This document shows positions 52,960 through 61,986 of a stretch of DNA of 64,000 bases, in pieces. The translations under genes were made by a program, and so were the position numbers. Under the pieces are notes generated by a model that was given only the letters and a program-made list of their open reading frames with translations, did no database searches and had not been told where the DNA came from. The first letter of the stretch is position 1, and the number at the start of each line of letters is the position of its first letter. The DNA comes from DASUPK01 sp963848955 (GTDB lineage: Bacteria; Actinomycetota; Thermoleophilia; Solirubrobacterales; 70-9): the NCBI GenBank assembly GCA_963848955.1, contig CAWKFQ010000023.1, positions 186,001 to 250,000 on the forward strand, given 5' to 3'.

Positions 52960-54474
52960 ATGAGGGGCGGACTGCTGGTGTGCGGGACCGGCAGCGACGC
53001 CGGCAAGTCGTTCGTGGTGGCCGGGCTCTGCCGGCTCCTGGCCGCCCGCGGGGTGAAGGTCGCACCCTTCAAGGCGCAGAACATGGCGCTCAACGCCGCC
53101 GTCACCGCCGACCGCTCCGAGATCGGGCACGCCCAGTGGGTGCAGGCGCTGGCCGCCGGCGTGGAGCCAGAGGCCGCCATGAACCCCGTCCTGCTGAAGC
53201 CCACCGGCGAGCGCGCCAGCCAGGTGATCGTCATGGGGAGGCCGATCGGCGTGCAGTCGGCGGGCGACTACCACGCCTCCAAGCGCGACCTCCTGCCGGT
53301 GGTGCTCGGCGCTCTCGCCGACCTGCGATCCCGCTACGACGTCGTCATCTGTGAGGGGGCCGGCAGCCCGGCCGAGATCAACCTGCTCGACCGCGACATC
53401 GTCAACCTGCCCCTGGCGCACGCCGCCGGGCTGCGGGCCATCGTGGTCGGCGACATCGATCGCGGCGGGGTGTTCGCGGCGCTCCACGGCACCGTCGACC
53501 TGCTGCCCGCGCACCTGCGGAAGCTGGTGCGCGGCTTCGTCGTCAACCGGCTGCGTGGCGATCCCGACCTCCTCGGCGACGCCTGCGCCGACCTCGAACG
53601 GCGCTGCGGCGTTCCCACCCTCGGCGTGATCCCCCACATCCCGGGTGCGGACATCGACGCGGAGGACTCCCTCACTCTCGACCGGTTCGTGGGCGACTCG
53701 TCGCCCGGGGTGGCCGTCGACGGCGACGTGCTCGACGTGGCGGCGATCAGGTGGCCGCGGGTGTCGAACGCCGGCGACATCGATCCGCTGCGGGTCGAGC
53801 CCTACGTGGCGGTCCGTTGGGTGCGGTCGCCGGCCGACCTGGGCCGCCCCGACCTGGTGGTGCTGCCGGGGTCGAAGGACACCCGAGGCGACCTGGCCTG
53901 GTTCCGCTCGACTGGACTGGCCGCAGCCGTGGACCGCGCGGCACGTGGCACCACCACCGTCGTGGCGGTGTGCGCCGGCGTGCAGATGCTGGGCGGAAGG
54001 ATCGACGACCCGGGTGGCGTCGAGGGTCCCGCCGGCGCCGACACGGGTTTGGGCTGGCTGCCGCTGGCGACACGGTTCGACGGCAACAAGGTGCTGGACC
54101 GGCCCGCCGGCTTGGCCGTGGCGGGACCCGGTGCGGGGCAGCGGGTCTCCGGCTACCGGATCCACCACGGGCGCGTGCGGCCGGCCGGCGTGGCGGTCCC
54201 CTGGCTGGTGGCGGACGGGGGCGAGGTGCTCGGCTGGCGCGCGGGCGGCGTGTGCGGCACGACGTTGCACGGCCTGCTGGAGGACGACGGCTTCAGGGAC
54301 GCGATGTTGCGATGGATCGCCGACCGGTCCGGCAAGCGCTGGCGGCCGGGCAACGTGCGCTTCGCCGAGGCCCGGTCGGCCCGGTTCGACCGCATCGCCG
54401 CCGCGATCGAGGCCCACGTCGACCTCGACCGCCTCTGCGCGCTCATCGAGGAGGCGGAGACCGAACTTCCCTGA
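52960..54474 (+). CDS. cobQ: Cobyric acid synthase
   Basis: CobQ amidates adenosyl-cobyrinic diamide at four side chains, using glutamine and ATP. The 504-residue protein has the N-terminal ATPase domain with CGTGSDAGKSFVVAGLCR and APFKAQNMALNA, EGAGSPAEINLLDRD and NRLRGD, then the C-terminal glutamine amidotransferase domain with Cys in VAVCAGVQMLGG and His in GYRIHHGRV. Full length. The ChlI/ChlD-like gene follows 59 bp later on the same strand. Confidence 0.96.
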   Translation: MRGGLLVCGTGSDAGKSFVVAGLCRLLAARGVKVAPFKAQNMALNAAVTADRSEIGHAQWVQALAAGVEPEAAMNPVLLKPTGERASQVIVMGRPIGVQSAGDYHASKRDLLPVVLGALADLRSRYDVVICEGAGSPAEINLLDRDIVNLPLAHAAGLRAIVVGDIDRGGVFAALHGTVDLLPAHLRKLVRGFVVNRLRGDPDLLGDACADLERRCGVPTLGVIPHIPGADIDAEDSLTLDRFVGDSSPGVAVDGDVLDVAAIRWPRVSNAGDIDPLRVEPYVAVRWVRSPADLGRPDLVVLPGSKDTRGDLAWFRSTGLAAAVDRAARGTTTVVAVCAGVQMLGGRIDDPGGVEGPAGADTGLGWLPLATRFDGNKVLDRPAGLAVAGPGAGQRVSGYRIHHGRVRPAGVAVPWLVADGGEVLGWRAGGVCGTTLHGLLEDDGFRDAMLRWIADRSGKRWRPGNVRFAEARSARFDRIAAAIEAHVDLDRLCALIEEAETELP

Positions 54475-54533
54475 GCACGACGGCCTGTTACCTGCTAAGT
54501 AAGCGAACAGGCAGGCTGGGAGGAGCTGCGGTC

Positions 54534-55634
54534 ATGATCGGCGACGCACGGCGAGCGGATCCGGCGCGGCGATTCCCCTTCTGCGCGGTGATCGGCCAGC
54601 CCGACGCGCAGCTGGCGCTGCTGCTGGCGGCCATCGATCCGGCCATCGGCGGTGTGCTGCTGCGGGGCGACAAGGGATCGGCCCGCTCGACTCTGGCCCG
54701 CGGGCTCGCCGGCCTGCTGCCCGGTGCGGCCCGGTTCGTCGACGTGTCGCTCGGCGTCACCGAGGACCGCGTGCTCGGCTCGCTGGACACCGCCCCGGGC
54801 CCGACCGACGGCGAGACCCAGTTCCGCGCCGGGTTGCTCGCGGCCGCCCACGGCGGCGTCCTCCATCTCTCCGCCGTCAACCTGCTGCCCGAGCATCTCG
54901 TCGAGGTGCTCCTCGACGTGGCGACCTCTGGTGTCAACCGCGTGGAGCGCAACGGCATCTGGCACGAGCATCCCGCCCACGTCGTGCTCGTGGCGTCGAT
55001 GGACCCCGATGCCGGGGAGCTGCGCCCGCAGCTCGTCGACCGGTTCGGGCTGTCGGTGGACGTCACGACTCCGACCGACCCGGCAATCCGGGCCGAGGTG
55101 GTCCGCAGGCGGTTGACGCACGACTCGGGTGGGCTCGTGGACGGCCACGAAGGCGACATCGTGCTGCGGGCCCGCCTCGCGGCCGCCCTGCCCGCCGACC
55201 TGCCCACGTCGGTGGTGGACCTCGCCTGCCACCTGGCCGCCGGCTTGGGCGCCGAGGGCCTCCGCGGTGATCTGGTGCTGTGCCGGGCGGCCGCCGCCTT
55301 CGCCGGCTGGGAGGGGCGCTCGATCACCACCGAGACCGACCTCGAGCGCGTGGCGCCGCTGGCACTCGGGCACCGGCGCCGGCGTCGCCCCTTCCACCCA
55401 CCCGCCCTAGCGCCAGGCGAGCTCGAACGGGCGCTGGGCGCCGCCCGCGACGCGTTCGTGACCGTTCGCAACGGCGCGGGCGGCGGCGGTGCCGATGAGG
55501 CGGCCGGCGAGCCGAGCCCCGCCACGAGCCGAGCCCCCACGAGCCGAGCCGCCCGACCGAGCCGAGCCACCCCACGAGCCGAGCCCCCGAGCCACCGACG
55601 AGCCGAGCACCGACGAGCCGAGCACCGACGCTGA
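54534..55634 (+). CDS. Degenerate Mg/Co-chelatase ATPase-like protein (ChlI/ChlD type) without vWA domain
   Basis: ATG 54534 follows GGGAGGAGC. About 366 aa. AAA+ core resembling the chelatase subunits beside cobalamin genes: FPFCAVIGQPDAQLALLLA, a P-loop region GVLLRGDKGSARSTLARGL where the Walker A Lys is Arg, DVSLGVTEDRVLGSLD, and GGVLHLSAVNLLPEHLVEVL where the usual Walker B Asp-Glu is Ser-Ala. It cannot be a normal ATPase; it looks like the ChlD-type partner. The C-terminus is a Pro/Ala/Glu-rich linker, and the vWA domain expected after it is absent. Frameshifts could extend the low-complexity tail to 55912. Confidence 0.78.
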   Translation: MIGDARRADPARRFPFCAVIGQPDAQLALLLAAIDPAIGGVLLRGDKGSARSTLARGLAGLLPGAARFVDVSLGVTEDRVLGSLDTAPGPTDGETQFRAGLLAAAHGGVLHLSAVNLLPEHLVEVLLDVATSGVNRVERNGIWHEHPAHVVLVASMDPDAGELRPQLVDRFGLSVDVTTPTDPAIRAEVVRRRLTHDSGGLVDGHEGDIVLRARLAAALPADLPTSVVDLACHLAAGLGAEGLRGDLVLCRAAAAFAGWEGRSITTETDLERVAPLALGHRRRRRPFHPPALAPGELERALGAARDAFVTVRNGAGGGGADEAAGEPSPATSRAPTSRAARPSRATPRAEPPSHRRAEHRRAEHRR

Positions 55635-56052
55635 CCAGTCCATGACCGCAGCCGCCGCCTCGGGCACCTCGGACGCCACCGACGATCCGCCGGTTGACGA
55701 GGCCATCGACGGGGAGGGTGACGCCGGGCGACGCCGCTCGCAACCCCGTCGGAACCGGACTGGATGAGCCCGCGACGCCCGAGGTCGACAGCGGCGAGCC
55801 GTCGGCGAGCGCAGGCGCCGGCGGCGAGGCACCCAATGGCGCCGACGACGTCGCGGTGAAGCCTCCGCCGCCGTCCGCGAGCACCGGCGAACCAGCCGCC
55901 CAGGGGAGCTAGCGCCTCGGCCGGTGCCAGGCGTAGCCACTTCGTCCAGGAAGTCGTGGCCGGCGGGCGATCGGCCAGATCGGCGGGGCGCCGGACGCCC
56001 CCGGTGGCCGGTGCCGGGGGAGACGACACCGGCCGCCCTCAGGGGATGAGGC
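55635..56052. other. Low-complexity tail region and non-coding DNA
   Basis: From 55635 to about 55912 the plus strand carries Pro/Asp/Ala-rich frames (DEPSTDEPSTDADQS; then LDEPATPEVDSGEPSASAG up to AAQGS, TAG at 55912) that are likely shifted continuations of the chelatase-like tail. From 55913 to 56052 I see no gene; a short hairpin GCCACTTC/GAAGTCGTGGC lies at about 55938-55963. Confidence 0.4.
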
Positions 56053-56185
56053 GGCCGTGTCCCGCACGGCCCGCCCGCGAGGGCCGGTCACCCGCCAAGC
56101 GACCGACCCTCACGACCGTGCGAGACACGGCCTGACCTTCGATCCCGAGCACCCTCCAGCGTGACCGCCTGAGAGGGTGCTCGGG
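56053..56185. other. Strongly structured non-coding region
   Basis: Two nested-style structures. A 17-bp inverted repeat with one mismatch pairs GGCCGTGTCCCGCACGG (56053-56069) with 56116-56132. Immediately after, CCCGAGCACCCTC (56144-56156) pairs perfectly with GAGGGTGCTCGGG (56173-56185). The second could be a terminator lacking a T run. A cobalamin riboswitch was considered because of the neighbours, but the B12-box consensus is not visible. Confidence 0.5.
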
Positions 56186-56284
56186 TTGCCGGCCGCAGTC
56201 GAACACGGGCGGATCAGCCCGGCGTTAGTTGCGCCCGCAGGACGCCGGGTGGGGACCCTGGCCTCGTCACTAGAGTTGCGGCCT

Positions 56285-59200
56285 GTGTCGAGGCCCTATC
56301 GCTTCGCGCCGCCCCGGCCGGGACGTCCGCTGATCCGGCGGTCCCTGCTGCTCCAGCGGATGCACCAGAGGTGGGATCGACGCGTGACGGTGCTCGCCGC
56401 CGGGCCGGGCTTCGGCAAGTCGTCGCTGTTGGTCCAGGCAATCGACGAGAACGCCCTGGCGCCCCGGGGCGACGACCACTGGCTCGGTTGCGATGCCGGC
56501 GACGGCGATCATCGGACCCTGGCCGACGGGCTGGCCAATGCTCTGCGCACCGACGTGCCCCGCGTCGACGAGCCCGGTGACGTGGGCCCCAGCGAGCTCG
56601 GCGCGGCCTTGGCCGACACCGTTTGGCGCAACGCTCCCCGCCAGGTCTGCCTCGTGCTCGACGACGTGCACGAAGTCCCGGCCGACTCGCCCGCCGCCGG
56701 GCTGCTGGCCACCCTGGTGGAGGCGCTTCCCACCAATGGCCACCTCGTCCTGGCCGGTCGCCAGGAGCCGCCCGTTCCGTTGTCACGCGTCGCGGCGCAG
56801 GGCTGGCTATCTCGCATCGACGAGTCCGAGCTGGCGTTCGCCGACGACGAGCTCGAGTCGTTCGCCCGCCTGCGCGAGGTACCCCTCCACCAGGTGAACG
56901 ACCTTGGCGGGTGGCCGGCGCTGGCCGAGCTGCGCACGCTCGGACCCGGCCACGACGTCGACGGTTTCCTGGCCGAGGAGGTGCTGGCCCACCTGTCCAA
57001 CGACGAGCGGCAGCGCGGTGGCCGTGGTCGCCGCCGTCGGGGGTGCCGACCAGGCCTTGCTCGACGCCATCCTCGATCGCAGCGTCGACCTCGCCACGCT
57101 CGCGAGCCGCATCCCCCTGGTGACGAGCGACGACCGCGGCTGGCACGCCATCCATCCGCTGTGGTCGGAGCGGCTGAGCGTCGGGATCCTCGAGCCCGAG
57201 GTCCGTGCCGAGGCCCAGCGCCGGGCCGGGCGGGCGTTGGTCGGCCGCGACCTCCAGCAGGCTGCGGGGCTCCTGATCCGCGCCGGTGCCGACGACGACC
57301 TGCGCGCGGCGCTGCGGACCTCGTGCCGGGCGCACGCGCTCCCGGCTTCGGCCCAGGGACTGGGTCGGTTGCACAGGGAGCTGCCGGCGGCGGTGCGGTC
57401 GACTCCCGAGGGCGAGCTGCTGGCCGGCATCGCCACCGCCGCGACCGACATCGACCGCGGGCGTCGAACTGCTCGAGTCGGCGGCCCAGCGCTTCGCCGG
57501 GCCCGACGAGGGTGGGGACGACGACGAGCTCGGGCTGCTCAGCGCCGTCGAGCACCTGGCCATCTGCGCCCACTGGCGGGAGGACGTGGAGCTGCTGGAG
57601 CGGCTGCTCCCCTACGCCGACCAGCTCACCAAGATCCCCGAGGCGCAGGGACTGCTGGGCCTGGGACAGGCATTGCTGGCCGACACGGCCGGCGACGCTC
57701 GCGGGGTCTTGGCGGCGCTCGACGCCATCGACCCCGGCGCGCTGGGACCGTACTGGTCGCCGCAGGTGGCCTGGCTGCGCGCCACCGCCCTGCTGGCCCT
57801 CGGCTTCCCGGAGGCGGCGCGGCGGGGTGTCGAGGTGGCGGTGGCCGAGGCGGGGCCGTCGCTGCGTGGCGGACTGACAATGCTCCAGGTCAACGCACTC
57901 ACCCACTGCGGCGAGCACGACGCCGCCGCCGCCGCCCTCGACCGCATGCTCACCCAGCTGGCCCCGGCCGGCAACGACCACCTGCTGGCCCTGGCCCACA
58001 CCATGGTGGTGGCGCGCTGCGCTCTCGACGGGGACGTCGAGCGGGCCGAGCAGCACATGGCGCGGGCCCGGCAGCACGCCGGTCCCAGCCCGCGCCCGTC
58101 GTTGCAGGCGTCGATGCTGGCCGCCGACGCGACGCTGGCACTGGCCATCGGGGACGAGGCCGGCGCCGCCGCCCTGTTCGCATCCCAGCTGGCGGAGCAC
58201 AAGCTCACCGAGGGGCGCCAGGCCTACGGCCACCTCCGGCGTATCGCCCTGCTGTACGTGCTCGTCCCCGAGACACGGGACCCGTTCGCGCACCTGGAGC
58301 TCGGGCCCGCCTACGAGACCGGCCTGGCCCTGGCCAAGGCGCTGGTCGCCAGCCGTGATGCCGGCGACCTGGCCCCGGCCGCCGCCCTCACCCCCGAGCA
58401 CTGGGCGGCGGCCCGCGCGTTCCTGCCGGTGAGCTGGCGCGCCGAGCTGGCATGCTCGGCGGTGGCCGGCGGGCAGAGCGACGCCGAGGCTCTGGTGAAG
58501 GACCTCGGGCCCATCGCCCGGCCCGCCCTCCGCCACGTCGCCGACCGTGCGAGCGCGCCGCGGGCGCTCCGCACCTGGGCGCGGTCGCTGCTGGACGCCC
58601 TGCCCACCGTGCCAGCGGCCCCGCTCGAGCTCGGGGTGTTGGGCCCGACGACATTGCGGCGCGACGGCCGACCGGTGGACCATCCCCACTGGCGGCGTGA
58701 ACGGGTCCGCGCCCTCCTGCTGCTGCTCATGACCCGGGGTGGCGGCACCCGCGAGGAGCTTGCGGGGGCACTGTGGCCGGACCTGGATTCGGCCGCGGCG
58801 CTGCGCAACCTGCGGGTCACCCTGTCGTACCTGCTGGCGGTGTTGGAGCCCGACCGCGCCGATGGGGCGCCGTCGTGCTTCGTGCGGGCCGAGGGTGCGG
58901 GGCTGCGCCTCACGGGCCACGAGTGGCTGCGGGTCGACGCGCAGGAGATGGAACGCCTGCTCGACCTCGGTGCCCAGGCCGAGAGCCTCGGGGAGCCGTC
59001 GGCCGCCCTCGACAGCTACCGTGCGGCAACGCGGCTCTACCGCGGCCCCTACCTGATCGACGCCGGCTACGAGGAGTGGGCCCTGCCGCATCGCGACCGC
59101 CTCGTCGCCCGGTTCGTGGCCGGGGCCGTGCGGGCAGGGGAGCTGACCCTCGCCGCCGGCGGTTCTGACGAGGCCCTGCACCTCGCGTCGCGGGCCCTCG

Positions 59201-59373
59201 AAGCCGAACCGTGGTCCGAGCCGGCGCATCGCTTGGCCGTTGCGGCGCACGTAGCGCGCGGCGATCGCGCCGCTGCCCGCCGCGCCATGGACACATGCGT
59301 CCGCCAACTCAACGAGCTGGGCGTCCCACCCACGGAGGACACCGAGATCGTGTTCCGAGCCGTGACGGGCTGA
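56285..59373 (+). CDS. STAND ATPase - TPR - SARP/BTAD transcriptional regulator, two frameshifts
   Basis: About 1029 aa from GTG 56285. The N-terminal MalT-like ATPase reads LIRRSLLLQRMHQRWDRRVT, Walker A AAGPGFGKSSLL and Walker B VCLVLDDVHEVP. Near 57,010 the frame shifts to VVAAVGGADQALLDAILDRS; near 57,460 it shifts again to VELLESAAQRFAGPDEGG. A long helical TPR region follows. The last ~250 residues are an OmpR-type winged helix (LELGVLGPTTLRRDGRPV, TREELAGALWPDLDSAAAL) plus a BTAD domain, as in SARP activators; having the DNA-binding domain at the C-terminus is the reverse of the usual SARP order. Target genes unknown. Confidence 0.85.
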
Positions 59374-59398
59374 CGGCCTGGCCCTCGGTTACCGGGTT

Positions 59399-59536
59399 TA
59401 GGAGCCGAGCGGATAGGGCGGTTCGTACAGCCTACGCGTGGGAATTTGGCGGTCGACCCCCAGCTCAACAGCTCGGCTCCCCCGGCAGCGCTGACCACTG
59501 TGAGCCAAGACGGCGTGCCCATCCGCTCACGTCCTT
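59399..59536 (+). repeat. Dispersed ~137-bp repeat, copy D
   Basis: Full copy, same orientation as A, starting 26 bp after the STAND-BTAD regulator stop and ending 39 bp before the convergent CDF transporter stop. It differs from A by scattered substitutions and an extra C in the two C runs. Confidence 0.88.
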
Positions 59537-59574
59537 GGCGGATACCCCTTCAGTACTGCCCGGCCGTCACGCCC

Positions 59575-60507
59575 TCACCACGCCAGTTCGTCACAGCCCT
59601 CGTGGGTGTCCGGCTCGACCTGGAGCGTGGCATGGCCGATCCCATGGCCGTCGCGAAGCACGACTCGCGCCCGGTCGAGCACCCCGTGGGTGTCGGTGCC
59701 GTCCCGCACCATGAGGTGCACGGAGGCGACGTCCATCTCCGATGTCAGCGTCCATACGTGCAGGTCATGGACGTCGACCACGCCGTCGATGGCGTGCAGC
59801 TGGGTCTCGATCGCGGCCAGGTCGGTGCCGAGCGGCGCCGCCTGCACCAGGATCCGCATCGCCTGGGCCCCGAGGCGCCAGGCCCGGGGCAGGATGAACA
59901 GCCCGATGGCCACGCCGACGACGGGATCGACCCACTCCCAGCCGGTCACCTGCAACACCACCGCGGCCGCGATGACGCCCAGGGAGCCCAGCAGGTCGGA
60001 GACCACCTCGAGGTAGGCGCCCCGGACGTTGAGGCTGTCCCTCGACCCCTCCCGGAGGAGCCCGAACGCCACGAGGTTGGCGACCAGGCCCACCACCGCC
60101 ACGACCAGCATGGGCCCCGCCAGCACGTCGGCGGGATCGTTCCAACGCCGCACGGCCTCGACCAGCACGTAGATCGCCACCCCGAACAGCAGCAGCGCGT
60201 TGGCGAGCGCCGCCAGGATCTCCAGGCGATACAGGCCGAACGTGCGACCCCGCCGAAGCGACGCGCGGTCGGCCACGTGGATGGCGGCGAGGGCCATGCC
60301 CAGCCCGCCGACGTCGGTCAGCATGTGACCGGCGTCGGACACCAACGCCAGGGATCGGGTGGCGAAACCGGCGACGACCTGGACCACGGTCATCACGCTG
60401 AGCACGGCCAGCGCCGCCACCAGCCGCCCTTTGTAGCGGGCGGCGGCGCGGTCACCGGCCGGCGGCCGGTGCGAATGTCCGTGACCGTGGGCGTGCGCCG
60501 TGCTCAC
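59575..60507 (-). CDS. Cation diffusion facilitator (CzcD/ZitB-like) metal exporter
   Basis: A 310-residue CDF transporter exporting Zn2+, Cd2+ or Co2+ by proton exchange. It begins with a His-rich stretch (MSTAHAHGHGHSHRPP). Six membrane segments; metal-site residues in helix II, ALVSDAGHMLTDVGG, and helix V, YLEVVSDLLGSLGV (D at the third position, giving the H/D-D pattern). The C-terminal cytoplasmic domain has VDVHDLHVWTLTSEMDVASV. It begins 35 bp from the divergent DinB-like gene. Confidence 0.94.
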   Translation of the reverse strand: MSTAHAHGHGHSHRPPAGDRAAARYKGRLVAALAVLSVMTVVQVVAGFATRSLALVSDAGHMLTDVGGLGMALAAIHVADRASLRRGRTFGLYRLEILAALANALLLFGVAIYVLVEAVRRWNDPADVLAGPMLVVAVVGLVANLVAFGLLREGSRDSLNVRGAYLEVVSDLLGSLGVIAAAVVLQVTGWEWVDPVVGVAIGLFILPRAWRLGAQAMRILVQAAPLGTDLAAIETQLHAIDGVVDVHDLHVWTLTSEMDVASVHLMVRDGTDTHGVLDRARVVLRDGHGIGHATLQVEPDTHEGCDELAW

Positions 60508-60542
60508 GCCATCTATCGTCGCAGCTGAAACAGGAGGACGAC

Positions 60543-61115
60543 ATGGACGTGACCGATCTCCACCGGCGTACGGTCGCCGAGTTCGTGAAGCGGCTGGACG
60601 GGGTGGGCGACCAGTGGGACGCGCCGACGCCGTGCCGGGACTGGGACGTGCGGGCTCTGGTCAACCACGTGGTCTACGAGGACGTCTGGACCGTGCCGAT
60701 GATGGAGGGGGCCACGATCGAGGACGTGGGCGACCGGTTCGAGGGAGACCTGCTGGGCGACGACCCGGTGGCCGCCGGGCGGGCCGCCGCCGACGCCGCC
60801 ACCATCGCCGCCGCCAGCGGCCTGGTGGCGGGGCGCACCGTGCACCTGTCGTTCGGCGACACCCCGGCCGAGGAGTACGTCTACCAGCTGGCCGCCGACC
60901 ACCTGATCCACGGCTGGGACCTGGCGGCCGCCACCGGCGGCGACCGGCGGTTCGACCCCGAACTGGTCGACGCTCTGGCCGGGTGGTTCGCCGACCGCGA
61001 GGCCGGCTACCGCAATGCGGGCGCGATCGCCGAGCGCCCGCCGGGCGAACCGCCGGACGATCCCCAGGACCGGCTCATCACCGCCTTCGGCCGTCGCCCC
61101 GACTGGTCCGGGTAG
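60543..61115 (+). CDS. TIGR03086-type DinB-like (mycothiol-dependent maleylpyruvate isomerase fold) protein
   Basis: A 190-residue protein of the DinB-like metal-binding family common in mycothiol-producing actinobacteria. It has WDAPTPCRDWDVRALVNHVV with the first metal His, VYQLAADHLIHGWDLAAATG with the HxxxHxWD site, and a helical C-terminus. Probably a thiol-S-transferase-like enzyme; the substrate is unknown. GGAGGACG precedes ATG 60543. Confidence 0.85.
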   Translation: MDVTDLHRRTVAEFVKRLDGVGDQWDAPTPCRDWDVRALVNHVVYEDVWTVPMMEGATIEDVGDRFEGDLLGDDPVAAGRAAADAATIAAASGLVAGRTVHLSFGDTPAEEYVYQLAADHLIHGWDLAAATGGDRRFDPELVDALAGWFADREAGYRNAGAIAERPPGEPPDDPQDRLITAFGRRPDWSG

Positions 61116-61285
61116 GCGGCGAGCCCTCATCGAAGAACGCCGGGGCGAGCCTCGGCGGACTGGTGCCATCCCGCTCGGGTTTACGGGCGGCGCAGCGGCA
61201 CTCCTAGCCTGGCACCTGGATTGTCGAGATCACCGCCCGTACGGGCGGGCTCGTCCCTGGTCTTCAGCGTCGAGGTACCCATCCG

Positions 61286-61986
61286 ATGAAACTCCGCTCG
61301 TTCATGATCGCCGTCGCCGTCGCCGCCATCGCCGCGGCCAGCGTGCTGGGTGGGCCGCCCGCCAGGGCCCAGGACGGCGAGGCGATCATCACCCTGGAGG
61401 CCGCCCACCCCGCCGGCACGTCAGTGCACTTCATCGTGCGGGTCACCTGGGAGAACGACGGCCATCCCGCCGCCGACGCCGTCGTGGCCGCAACGGCTGT
61501 GGGCAGCGACGGCACCCAGCTCACCCCCGTCACGCTGGCGCCGATCGACGACGACGGCCGCTACGCCAACCCCATCGACTTCGGTTCGCACCCGGTCGTG
61601 GACGGTGCGGTTCACCTCGATCGACCCGACCGGTACCGCCGAGGTCACCCAGACGGTCGAGGCACCACGGCCAGCGGCGGACGACCGCCGCCGCCTCGGG
61701 TGACAGCGGCGAGGGCGGGTTCGCACCGGCCGACGACGACACCGGGGCCAGCGGCGGGGCCGCGGCCAGCGACGGCGGCGACAGCGGGATGCCGATCTGG
61801 CTCGTGGGCGCCGCCGCCGTGGTGGTCTTCGGCGGCGGCTTCCTGGCCCTGAGGACGGTGCGCCGCTACCGCAGCGAGGCCGCCAGCGAGGAGGCGCAGT
61901 TCGAGCAGCTGGAGGCCGCCCGCACGGCAGGCAAGGCGTCCGATACGCCGGGAGGCACGGCACCGGGACCGAAGGCCGAGGCGTGA
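61286..61986 (+). CDS. Exported Ig-like protein with C-terminal membrane anchor, frameshifts
   Basis: Signal peptide (MIAVAVAAIAAASVLGG, cleavage near ARAQ), then a beta-rich domain (HPAGTSVHFIVRVTWENDGH). Near 61,605 the frame changes to VRFTSIDPTGTAEVTQTVEA, and near 61,690 again to GEGGFAPADDDTGASGGAAA, a Gly/Asp-rich linker, followed by the anchor IWLVGAAAVVVFGGGFLAL and a basic cytoplasmic tail. Joined length is about 233 aa. It lies in an operon with the next membrane protein (GTGA overlap) near copper genes; a role in copper delivery is plausible but not shown. Confidence 0.6.

Noticed and set aside
56041..56185. Cobalamin riboswitch
   Set aside because: Strong hairpins near cobQ, but no B12-box sequence on either strand, and it lies after, not before, the cobalamin genes.
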